Shown: piece by piece, positions 1 through 5,246 of the stretch
Numbering within the stretch: position 1 is the first letter of the stretch
Layout: each line of letters begins with the position of its first letter
Assembly: GCA_018715465.1 (NCBI GenBank)
Contig: DVLN01000108.1
Span: 1-5,246, forward strand
DNA length: 5,246 bases
Source of the DNA: Candidatus Faecivivens stercorigallinarum
GTDB taxonomy: Bacteria > Bacillota > Clostridia > Oscillospirales > Ruminococcaceae
Reading direction: 5' to 3'
Notes under the pieces: generated by a model
Told to the model about the DNA's origin: nothing
The model's database searches: none
The model's input: the letters and a program-made list of their open reading frames with translations, nothing else
Program-made: the position numbers and the translations under genes

Positions 1-5
1 AACAA

Positions 6-35
6 TTAACAATCCTGTCTGCCGTCAAACACCAT
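6..35 (-). other. possible 9-codon reading frame beyond the terminator
   Basis: An ATG at 35 begins MVFDGRQDC followed by TAA. GAAAGGG (50-44) lies 8 nt upstream, a spacing as good as that of the real genes here. There is no room for a full promoter between the terminator and this site, and no coding or conservation evidence. It may be a short leader frame of a gene beyond the left edge or chance. The rest of bases 1-67 shows nothing else I can support. Confidence 0.15.
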
Positions 36-67
36 TTATTTTACCCTTTCATCTGAAAACGCCGTCG

Positions 68-91
68 AAAAAACCTGCATTTTCTTGCAGG
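68..91 (-). terminator. intrinsic (Rho-independent) terminator after hemW
   Basis: The minus strand reads CCTGCA (91-86), a 6-nt loop AGAAAA, then TGCAGG (79-74), followed directly by six T (73-68). It begins 13 nt after the hemW stop. An A6 run (106-101) lies upstream of the stem, nine bases away, so weaker activity for plus-strand transcripts is possible but not well placed. It marks the end of the five-gene unit. Confidence 0.88.
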
Positions 92-104
92 CAGATATCC
101 TTTT

Positions 105-1253
105 TTAATCAGGAAGTAAACTTGCCAGCAACATATTGGATACCAGCATACCCTCTTCTGTTAAACTGACCCGTTCGCCATTTATCTGTAGCAGTCCTGC
201 CTTTTCAAAAACGGTAGCCTTTTTTAAAAAACATCCCCGCGCCTGCTCATCAAACCGGGCGTCCATCTTCTCCACTTCCAGAAGGTCAATTCCTTCCGCC
301 AGCCGCAGTCCTAGCATCAATCGTTCCGACGCATCCTGTACCGCGCCGCTCTCTTCCTGTATCCGGCAGTGCCCGGCTGCCGCAATATACTGCTGCAAAT
401 CCGGCGGATTATAAAACCGTTGCCGGTCGAGGCAGGAATGAGCGGCAGGTCCAAATCCAAGATAGGGTTGATCTCGCCAGTATTTCAGATTATGCCGGCT
501 TTCATATCCGGGAAGGGCAAAGTTGGAGATCTCATAATGAAGATATCCTGCCTGCCGCAAAGTCCGGGCAGTGGTTAAATAAAAATCGGCAGTTTCATCC
601 TCCGATGCGCACAGCTGCCCTGCATCTTTCCGGTAAAATGGAGTTCCTTCCTCAATCTTGAGCAGGTAACAGGACAGGTGCTGTGGTGCAAGGGCAAGAA
701 TTTCCGTCAGCGTTTGATGCAGGCTATCCGCTGTCTGATAGGGAATTCCCAGCATCAGATCCACACTGATATTGGAAAAGCCAGCCGCCCTTGCATCCGA
801 AACAGCCTCTGCTGCCCGGGCAAAGGTATGTTTTCTGCCCAATGCCTTCAGCTCCCGGTCGACTGCGGACTGCACACCAAAGGACAGCCGGTTGATTCCC
901 AAGCCGGCGGCAGCTTTGAGATACGCCTGATCGACCGTTTCAGGATTTGCTTCCATCGTAACTTCTGCATCCGGCAGCAGCTCAAAAGCTGCCCTCACTG
1001 CTCTTAGTATCCTTTCCAACTCAGTCGGAGTCAGCAGAGAAGGAGTCCCTCCGCCAAAAAAGATGGTATCTGCTCTCAGACCACGGGAGGCCCAGCCAGC
1101 GATCTCACTCTCCAGCGCATCCAGATACGCCGCTTTCTGATCCTGACGGACGCGGGAGTAAAAATCACAATAACCGCATTTAGACGCACAAAATGGAACA
1201 TGGATATAAATTCCGATTCCTTCCCGGGAAATAATCTGCTGCTGTCTTTCCAT
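105..1253 (-). CDS. hemW: HemW, radical-SAM heme chaperone (formerly annotated as coproporphyrinogen III oxidase-like)
   Basis: A 382-residue cytoplasmic radical-SAM protein. The cluster motif is C22-x3-C26-x2-C29 in VPFCASKCGYCDFYS. The residues after C29 are D-F, so the extra cysteine of true HemN (CxxxCxxCxC) is absent, which favours HemW. Further family marks are GGGTPS (67-72, SAM binding), MEANPET (100-106), RLSFGVQS (122-129), the DLMLGIPYQT block, YEISNFA, SRHNLKYW and the downstream LGFGPAAHS. The last about 75 residues are the HemW-type C-terminal domain, ending in a winged-helix-like part. Known HemW proteins bind heme and pass it to target proteins and lack coproporphyrinogen oxidase activity. 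No other heme gene is in view. The ATG at 1253 lies one base after the HAD stop and has GGGG 7 nt upstream; a TTG at 1274 would add seven residues and overlap the HAD gene. The stop TAA is 13 nt before the terminator stem. Length is normal for the family. Confidence 0.94.
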   Translation of the reverse strand: MERQQQIISREGIGIYIHVPFCASKCGYCDFYSRVRQDQKAAYLDALESEIAGWASRGLRADTIFFGGGTPSLLTPTELERILRAVRAAFELLPDAEVTMEANPETVDQAYLKAAAGLGINRLSFGVQSAVDRELKALGRKHTFARAAEAVSDARAAGFSNISVDLMLGIPYQTADSLHQTLTEILALAPQHLSCYLLKIEEGTPFYRKDAGQLCASEDETADFYLTTARTLRQAGYLHYEISNFALPGYESRHNLKYWRDQPYLGFGPAAHSCLDRQRFYNPPDLQQYIAAAGHCRIQEESGAVQDASERLMLGLRLAEGIDLLEVEKMDARFDEQARGCFLKKATVFEKAGLLQINGERVSLTEEGMLVSNMLLASLLPD

Positions 1254-1254
1254 A

Positions 1255-1938
1255 TTACTGCCCCATCTGCTCAATTAGCGGGATGACAGCCGACAGATCA
1301 GGAGCCAAACCGGTCAGAATCGGTCGAATTTCCTCATCCGGCTGGGTCAGATCAGGCACCATCACAACTCCGCATCCTGCACGCCAGGCAGACAAAACAC
1401 CATTGGGCGAGTCTTCCAGCGCCAGGCAGTCCTGCGGACGCTCGCCCAGCTGACGGCAGGCATAGAGGTAAACATCCGGCATTGGCTTGCCGTTTTCAAC
1501 CATTGTCGCGCAGACGACCCTATCCAGATACGACAGCACGCCAATTTCGGTCAGATAACGAGTCGCCCGCTCCTCGTCTGTTGCTGTCGCGACTGCGGTA
1601 CGGATTCCCTTCTCTTTCAGCCATTTAAGCAGTTCCAATGCGCCTTTTTTTCGTTCCAGACCATATTCTGCAAGCGCCTGGGCGACCAGTTCCTTCCGGC
1701 GTTCCCGGACGCGGAAATAGTCAAAATCTTCGCCCAACTCAGATTTCAGATAAGGAGCCGCATATTTTCCGGCCAGGCTTCTGATATGCAGCGCATGCCG
1801 TCTCTGCATATCAAATCCCATCTCCTGCGCCGCCTGGCACCAGCAGCGCACCAGATGTTTTTCAGTGTCAATCAGTAAGCCGTCCATGTCGAAAATGACG
1901 GCACGAAGAGAATGGGGAAAAGCATTTGATGTTTGCAT
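1255..1938 (-). CDS. HAD-superfamily hydrolase, beta-phosphoglucomutase-like phosphatase (subfamily IA)
   Basis: A 227-residue cytoplasmic Mg2+-dependent phosphotransferase. All four HAD motifs are visible: motif I DMDGLLIDTE with nucleophile D17 and acid/base D19; motif II VATAT with T118; motif III K151 in NGKPMPD; motif IV LEDSPNG with E175 and D176. The region between motif I and motif II (about 27-105) is the helical cap (C1) typical of beta-phosphoglucomutase and related sugar-phosphate phosphatases. The length matches that group (about 215-230). The substrate cannot be read; a sugar phosphate or a similar small phosphate ester is the usual choice. The ATG at 1938 is chosen because it follows a strong Shine-Dalgarno site and puts motif I at the usual distance from the N-terminus; the longer reading from 2046 would overlap the preceding gene by 95 nt. 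TAA is followed one base later by the hemW ATG. Confidence 0.92.
   Translation of the reverse strand: MQTSNAFPHSLRAVIFDMDGLLIDTEKHLVRCWCQAAQEMGFDMQRRHALHIRSLAGKYAAPYLKSELGEDFDYFRVRERRKELVAQALAEYGLERKKGALELLKWLKEKGIRTAVATATDEERATRYLTEIGVLSYLDRVVCATMVENGKPMPDVYLYACRQLGERPQDCLALEDSPNGVLSAWRAGCGVVMVPDLTQPDEEIRPILTGLAPDLSAVIPLIEQMGQ
1261..1265 (-). promoter_or_regulatory. weak Shine-Dalgarno site of hemW, inside the end of the HAD gene
   Basis: TGGGG on the minus strand lies 7 nt before the ATG at 1253, within the last codons of the HAD gene. With the junction TAATATG (stop, one base, start), it suggests that hemW is translated largely by ribosomes ending the HAD reading frame. Confidence 0.55.
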
Positions 1939-1946
1939 GTCATTCG

Positions 1947-1953
1947 TCCTTTC
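1947..1953 (-). promoter_or_regulatory. Shine-Dalgarno site of the HAD phosphatase, overlapping the upstream stop codon
   Basis: GAAAGGA on the minus strand ends 8 nt before the ATG at 1938. Its first two bases are part of the TGA stop (1954-1952) of the YczE-like gene. A ribosome finishing that gene would sit on this site, so translation of the two genes is probably linked. It also settles the start, because the same frame is open upstream to 2046 inside the neighbouring gene. Confidence 0.75.
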
Positions 1954-2590
1954 AGTTGTTGTCAGATGTCCCTGGCTGAATCCCACACAGTCTTTCGGAT
2001 ACCGTCCGGTTGAAAAAATGAATAAACGGACCCAATCCCAATGCACAAAACAGCGTGCCCAAACCTACAATTCCACCCAGCAGCCAGCAAATCGCTGAAC
2101 AGGCAGCGTCGGTAAAAATTCTACACCAAAAATAAGGTACAGGCAGCCGGTCCCGCATGATAATGGACAGACTGTCATACGGTGAAATTCCCAAGTCTGC
2201 CGTCTGGTACAGCGAAGCAGACAGGCTCAGTACCAGCACCCCACCGCCCATCAGCAGTAGTCTGGGCAGAAAACCGTCCGGTACAATCCAGAAAGAAGTG
2301 ATCAACCGGGTATAAAAAGACGCCAATATCCCGACGCAGAACCAGTTGACAAAGGTGCCGATTCCAATATACTTCCTTCCCATAAGGATTTCTACCAGAA
2401 AAAACAAGCTGTTCATAATGATCAGCATAATCGAAAAGTCAATCCCCAGTTTTTCTCCCAATGCCATAACCATCGCACTGCTGGGGTCGTTGCCCATCAG
2501 CGATATCTTAAACAGGCTGATACCCAGCCCCATGACCACAATACCGAAACACATGACCAATATCCGGCGAAGGTTCATCTTTCCAAACAT
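1952..2590 (-). CDS. YczE/YyaS/YitT-type integral membrane protein
   Basis: A 212-residue membrane protein resembling the YczE/YyaS group of the YitT superfamily, common in Firmicutes and of unknown biochemical function; a transport or membrane-associated role is inferred. About six hydrophobic segments are visible (roughly 10-29, 52-70, 76-98, 108-128, 155-172, 174-193). Two copies of the same signature occur about 100 residues apart: SLFKISLMGNDP (25-36) with SLYQTADLGISP (126-137), and IGIGTFVNWFCVG (75-87) with VGLGTLFCALGLG (175-187). This indicates an internal duplication of a half unit. The ATG at 2590 follows AAAAGGGG (2604-2597) at 6 nt. M5 is a less likely start because its purine-rich upstream bases are too close. 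The TGA stop overlaps the Shine-Dalgarno site of the HAD gene. The sequence seems intact and of normal length. Family assignment is by recognition of the motifs, not by a search. Confidence 0.85.
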   Translation of the reverse strand: MFGKMNLRRILVMCFGIVVMGLGISLFKISLMGNDPSSAMVMALGEKLGIDFSIMLIIMNSLFFLVEILMGRKYIGIGTFVNWFCVGILASFYTRLITSFWIVPDGFLPRLLLMGGGVLVLSLSASLYQTADLGISPYDSLSIIMRDRLPVPYFWCRIFTDAACSAICWLLGGIVGLGTLFCALGLGPFIHFFNRTVSERLCGIQPGTSDNN

Positions 2591-2617
2591 AAAAAACCCC
2601 TTTTGTATCAGGCAATA

Positions 2618-3559
2618 TCAACCTGCTGGTTTTTGGGTTGTCAGTCCGTCTGGCGTTTTTTTATTTGCCGCCTTTTCTGCCACCAACGCCGCTGCAACTG
2701 CACCGAGCACCAGCAGACATCCCACCGCCTTTTTCACCGTCATCGCTTCATTCAAAAGCAGCCAACCTGCCGCAACGCTGGTGATCGGTTCCAGCAGACA
2801 GAAAATCGCCGCCGTCGATGCGCCCAACTCGCGGATGCCCAACTGCAAAAGCGCAAATGCAAAAAAGGAAGTGCAGATAGAAATAATAAAGGTGTATAAA
2901 AGCGCTTTGGGCGGAAGCGCAAAATGAATCTGCTGCACCGGCAGATTGATCATCATGACTGCCACCGCATTGCTGAGTGCCATATAACAGGACACTTTGG
3001 TTGCATCCATATCCCGCAGCGCGGTATGCTCCATTCCGGTCATATACCCGGAGTAGGTGATTGACGAAGCAATTGCCAGAATCAGCCCCGGAAGCATTCC
3101 ACTTAAGTCCCCATTTCCGGTAAAACTGGCAAAACATCCGACGCCACCCGCTGCCAGTACCAACGCGCAGCATTTCCCTACCCCCATCCGCTGCCGAAAC
3201 AGCACCAGACAGAACAATGCCGTAAACAACGGGTACAGAAAATGCAGCGTTGTCGCCGTTCCGATTCCGATATAGTCATACGACGCGTACAGCATAAATG
3301 TCGTACTGGCCCGCAGACCGGCACCAATCGCACAGATCAGCAAAAACTGATGTAGCGTAAGCCGGAACGGAATCTTCCGAACCGCCATAATTACCAGCAG
3401 CACCGGAACCGCCATCAGATTGCGGTAAAAGGTCAGGGTCAACGCATTACTGCCCATTTCATAAGTTTTGCTTGCCAACACCGGTGTTATTCCAAAAAGT
3501 GCCGCAGAAATACAAGTCATTACGACGCCTTTGACAAAATGTGATCCTTTTGCTGTCAT
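2618..3559 (-). CDS. EamA/DMT-superfamily transporter, ten-helix inner-membrane permease
   Basis: A 313-residue integral membrane protein of the drug/metabolite transporter superfamily, presumably moving a small metabolite across the cytoplasmic membrane; the substrate cannot be read from sequence. Ten hydrophobic segments lie at about residues 11-29, 40-60, 69-90, 99-121, 129-146, 155-175, 187-206, 218-238, 246-269 and 276-295, which is the usual count. The two EamA repeats are visible: the first ends with GIGTATTLHFLYPLF (98-112) followed by basic RQR (122-124), and the second has the hallmark run from L240 to T274, including LGASTAAIF, the LEP motif (256-258) and NEAMT. The length matches the family (about 300). 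The short C-terminal tail is polar and Lys-rich. The ATG at 3559 was chosen for its Shine-Dalgarno site; the longer TTG form would add 13 polar residues. The stop TGA lies 27 nt before the next gene, so co-transcription is likely. No own promoter is seen. Confidence 0.92.
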   Translation of the reverse strand: MTAKGSHFVKGVVMTCISAALFGITPVLASKTYEMGSNALTLTFYRNLMAVPVLLVIMAVRKIPFRLTLHQFLLICAIGAGLRASTTFMLYASYDYIGIGTATTLHFLYPLFTALFCLVLFRQRMGVGKCCALVLAAGGVGCFASFTGNGDLSGMLPGLILAIASSITYSGYMTGMEHTALRDMDATKVSCYMALSNAVAVMMINLPVQQIHFALPPKALLYTFIISICTSFFAFALLQLGIRELGASTAAIFCLLEPITSVAAGWLLLNEAMTVKKAVGCLLVLGAVAAALVAEKAANKKTPDGLTTQKPAG

Positions 3560-3569
3560 CCAAACAAAT

Positions 3570-3577
3570 TCCTCTCT
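3570..3577 (-). promoter_or_regulatory. Shine-Dalgarno site of the EamA transporter
   Basis: AGAGAGGA on the minus strand ends 10 nt before the ATG at 3559. It favours this ATG over the in-frame TTG at 3598, which sits inside the 3' arm of the hairpin and has no good Shine-Dalgarno site. Confidence 0.7.
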
Positions 3578-3595
3578 TTTTCCTGCAACTCCCGA

Positions 3596-3630
3596 CAACG
3601 GGTACCGTCTTTTCAGGACAGTACCCGTTG
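3596..3630 (-). other. strong intergenic RNA hairpin between the rRNA methyltransferase and the EamA transporter
   Basis: On the minus strand CAACGGGTAC (3630-3621) pairs perfectly with GTACCCGTTG (3605-3596). The stem continues through a U-G wobble (3620/3606) and three more pairs (GUC/GAC), giving about 14 bp around a 7-nt loop (CUGAAAA). The wobble pairs only in the minus-strand RNA; on the plus strand it would be a C-A mismatch, so the structure fits the direction of transcription. No U-tract follows, so it is not a standard intrinsic terminator. It lies 10 nt after the methyltransferase stop and about 18 nt before the next Shine-Dalgarno site. It could be an RNA processing or stability element, a partial terminator, or a protein-binding site; the sequence does not decide. 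Confidence 0.7.
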
Positions 3631-3640
3631 ATCTGACGCA

Positions 3641-5203
3641 TTATTTTTTTGCCGAAGACTTTCCGGTCTTTTTGCCGGATTTTCCGAATACCGCCCGGTT
3701 ACGGTCGGCAAACTGTGAGCGACGAGACGGACGGGTGTGACGGGCTTTGGGCTCAACCTTTTTGGGTTCTGCTGCAGAACCAGTGTGGTGTTTTAGCTCC
3801 GCTTCTCTTTTATCTTCCGTCCGCTCAAGCAAAACAATATTTTCGACATGGTGGGTCCAGGGGAACATATCGACCGGCTGTATCCTGCGTACCTGGTACG
3901 CGGGATGTCTCCCTGCCGCCAACAGTTTGAGGTCACGAGCCTGCGTCTCAGGATTGCAGGAGATATAGACAATCTTCTTCGGCATACACCGCAGCACTGC
4001 GTCCAAAAACTCTCTGCTCGCACCTGCCCGCGGCGGGTCGATAAACAGCACGTCGACCTTCTGGCTGTCCAGCTGGTCTGCCAGTCCAGTCATATATTCC
4101 CCGGCATCCGCACAGACAAACGCAGCGTTTTGAATTCCATTTTCCCGCTTATTTTTCTGCGCATCGGCAACCGCATCCGGGTTCAGTTCGACACCGATCA
4201 CCCGGCGTGCAGCAGAAGAGGCCGCAAGACCAATTGTGCCAATTCCACAATAAGCATCCAGCACTGTCTCCTGTCCGGTCAGTCCGGCAAAATCAATTGC
4301 TGTCCGGTAGAGTACCTCAGTCTGCACCGGATTGACCTGATAGAAAGATTTTGCGGAAATTCGGAAGGTCAGTCCGCACAGTACATCTTCAATATATCCG
4401 CTGCCATACAGAACTTCTTCCCGGGCTCCCAGCAGCAGGTTGGTTTCGCTGTTATTAACGGTAAAGATAACGGTTGTAATTTCGGGGTGTGCACGCAGCA
4501 AAGCTGATACAAAATTCTTTTTGGACGGAAAGACCGGTGTCCCAGCGACCAATACCACCATAATCTGCCCGGTCGCAAATCCTCTGCGGATCAGCAGATG
4601 CCGCAGAAATCCGCCTTCGGTCTCTGTCCATGCGGTCATCTTAAAGGCGGCCAGCAATTTACGGACGGTAATTGCAATTTCCGAAGCGACGCTGTCCTCT
4701 ATCATACATCTGTCCACAACAGTGATCCGATGCTCTTTGGATTGCCAGACACCGGAAATAATTTTATGCTGGCGGGTCATCCCGAACGCAATCTGCACCT
4801 TATTACGGTAATGCGTCGGCTGGTCCATTCCGATGATCGGCTGTACCCGGCCATACTGTCCCAGCAGCCGCACCACCTGTGCCTGCTTCCAACGCAGCCC
4901 ATCCTGATAGGAAAGATTCTGCATCTGACAACCGGAGCATTTTTTGGCAACCGGGCAACGTGCCTCAACCGGCCGAGAAACTGGATACGGACGGGCTTTT
5001 TTTACAGAAGAAGACCTTTCACTCTCGGTTTGCTGCAAAAGTACGTCATCATCTTCAATAATTTCATAATCCTCTTCGCTCTCGTCTTCATCATCGTCCT
5101 CATCATCCATCCAGATTGCCTGTTGATGCTGTTTGCGGGTCATATGCGGCTTGGGAACAAAGCGGGCGTAGAATTTCTCGCTGTCATTGGTTTTATCTTT
5201 CAT
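3641..5203 (-). CDS. rlmD: 23S rRNA (uracil-C5)-methyltransferase, RlmD/RlmCD (RumA/TrmA family), with charged N- and C-terminal extensions
   Basis: A 520-residue cytoplasmic enzyme predicted to methylate C5 of a uridine in 23S rRNA (U1939 in RlmD; U747 and U1939 in the Gram-positive RlmCD form) using S-adenosylmethionine. Seen directly: a [4Fe-4S] site with C83, C89 and C92 (CPVAKKCSGC) plus a likely fourth ligand C166; the family signature FYQVNPVQTE (287-296); the SAM loop DAYCGIGTIGL (316-326); acidic E339; IDPPRAG (388-394); the catalytic cysteine C416 in YISCNP; and the general base E454 in HHVEN. The core is therefore complete. Odd points: residues 1-82 contain an acidic run (33-53, 17 of 21 residues D/E) where a TRAM domain is usual, and residues 465-520 form a Lys/Arg-rich tail. 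The ATG at 5203 has GAAAGGG 9 nt upstream, but the same frame stays open to the window edge, so a longer N-terminus is not excluded. U747 versus U1939 specificity, and orthology to rlmD versus a second paralogue, cannot be decided here. It is the first gene of the visible cluster. Confidence 0.93.
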   Translation of the reverse strand: MKDKTNDSEKFYARFVPKPHMTRKQHQQAIWMDDEDDDEDESEEDYEIIEDDDVLLQQTESERSSSVKKARPYPVSRPVEARCPVAKKCSGCQMQNLSYQDGLRWKQAQVVRLLGQYGRVQPIIGMDQPTHYRNKVQIAFGMTRQHKIISGVWQSKEHRITVVDRCMIEDSVASEIAITVRKLLAAFKMTAWTETEGGFLRHLLIRRGFATGQIMVVLVAGTPVFPSKKNFVSALLRAHPEITTVIFTVNNSETNLLLGAREEVLYGSGYIEDVLCGLTFRISAKSFYQVNPVQTEVLYRTAIDFAGLTGQETVLDAYCGIGTIGLAASSAARRVIGVELNPDAVADAQKNKRENGIQNAAFVCADAGEYMTGLADQLDSQKVDVLFIDPPRAGASREFLDAVLRCMPKKIVYISCNPETQARDLKLLAAGRHPAYQVRRIQPVDMFPWTHHVENIVLLERTEDKREAELKHHTGSAAEPKKVEPKARHTRPSRRSQFADRNRAVFGKSGKKTGKSSAKK

Positions 5204-5212
5204 GATCGGTGT

Positions 5213-5219
5213 CCCTTTC
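5213..5219 (-). promoter_or_regulatory. Shine-Dalgarno site of the rRNA methyltransferase gene
   Basis: The minus strand reads GAAAGGG, ending 9 nt before the ATG at 5203. This is near-optimal spacing and supports that start, even though the frame has no stop codon between the ATG and the right edge. No convincing promoter is visible in the 43 nt upstream. Confidence 0.75.
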
Positions 5220-5246
5220 TTATAATCAGACTGGTTTTCCTCTTCT

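Noticed and set aside
23..28. TTGACG on the minus strand as a -35 box
   Set aside because: No TATAAT-like hexamer occurs at 15-17 nt spacing before the left edge; the sequence also falls inside the short reading frame.
105..1253. Annotation as HemN, oxygen-independent coproporphyrinogen III oxidase
   Set aside because: The fourth cysteine of the HemN motif is replaced (CDF rather than CGC-type), which is the HemW pattern.
1254..1274. TTG start for hemW seven codons upstream
   Set aside because: A rarer start codon that would overlap the HAD gene; the ATG at 1253 has a usable ribosome site and fits the family N-terminus.
1939..2046. A 36-residue N-terminal extension of the HAD phosphatase
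   Set aside because: It would overlap the preceding gene by 95 nt and lacks a fitting ribosome site, while the ATG at 1938 has a near-ideal one and places motif I at the normal position.
2346..2927. A 193-codon plus-strand reading frame
   Set aside because: It lies opposite the YczE-like and EamA genes and crosses their junction; its translation shows no family motif, whereas both minus-strand proteins have clear signatures.
3560..3598. TTG start for the EamA transporter 13 codons upstream
   Set aside because: The TTG is buried in the hairpin arm and the extra residues are polar and not family-like; the ATG at 3559 has AGAGAGGA upstream.
3596..3630. Hairpin as a standard Rho-independent terminator
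   Set aside because: There is no T-run after the stem in either direction; the nearest plus-strand T-run is more than 10 nt away.
3848..4507. A 219-codon plus-strand reading frame
   Set aside because: It is wholly antisense to the catalytic core of the rRNA methyltransferase and has no recognisable motif; it is a by-product of codon use on the other strand.
5219..5224. TATAAG on the minus strand as a -10 box for the operon
   Set aside because: Transcription would start at or within the Shine-Dalgarno site, and no -35-like sequence is seen at the right distance before the window ends.

Overview
The window is a compact block of five protein genes, all on the minus strand and read from right to left. 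It is probably one operon whose promoter lies beyond the right edge. The small gaps (81, 27, 13 and 1 nt), the strong purine-rich Shine-Dalgarno sites (GAAAGGG, AGAGAGGA, AAAAGGGG, GAAAGGA) and the protein families point to a Gram-positive, mid-GC member of the Clostridia. A relative of Oscillospiraceae/Ruminococcaceae is my best guess. This is inference from style and families; there is no rRNA or other marker to settle it.

Layout in transcription order: (1) 5203-3641, an iron-sulfur 23S rRNA uracil-C5 methyltransferase of the RlmD/RlmCD/TrmA group. Its catalytic core looks complete, but an acidic stretch sits where the TRAM domain is usually found, and a long basic tail follows the core. 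(2) An 81-nt gap with a strong 14-bp hairpin. (3) 3559-2618, a ten-helix EamA/DMT-type transporter. (4) 2590-1952, a YczE/YyaS/YitT-type membrane protein made of two similar halves. (5) 1938-1255, a HAD-superfamily (beta-phosphoglucomutase-like) phosphatase. (6) 1253-105, HemW, a radical-SAM heme chaperone-like protein. (7) 91-68, a clear intrinsic terminator that closes the unit. The leftmost 60 nt hold only a 9-codon reading frame of doubtful meaning.

The genes do not form an obvious pathway. An rRNA modification enzyme, two unrelated membrane transport-type proteins, a small-molecule phosphatase and a heme/radical-SAM protein look like a housekeeping cluster transcribed together. The HAD phosphatase and HemW are probably translationally coupled (stop and start separated by one base).

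I found no mobile element, CRISPR array, tRNA, rRNA or recognisable riboswitch, and no convincing new biological system. The points most worth a second look are the charged extensions of the methyltransferase, the intergenic hairpin behind it, and the pairing of two unrelated transporter-like genes.
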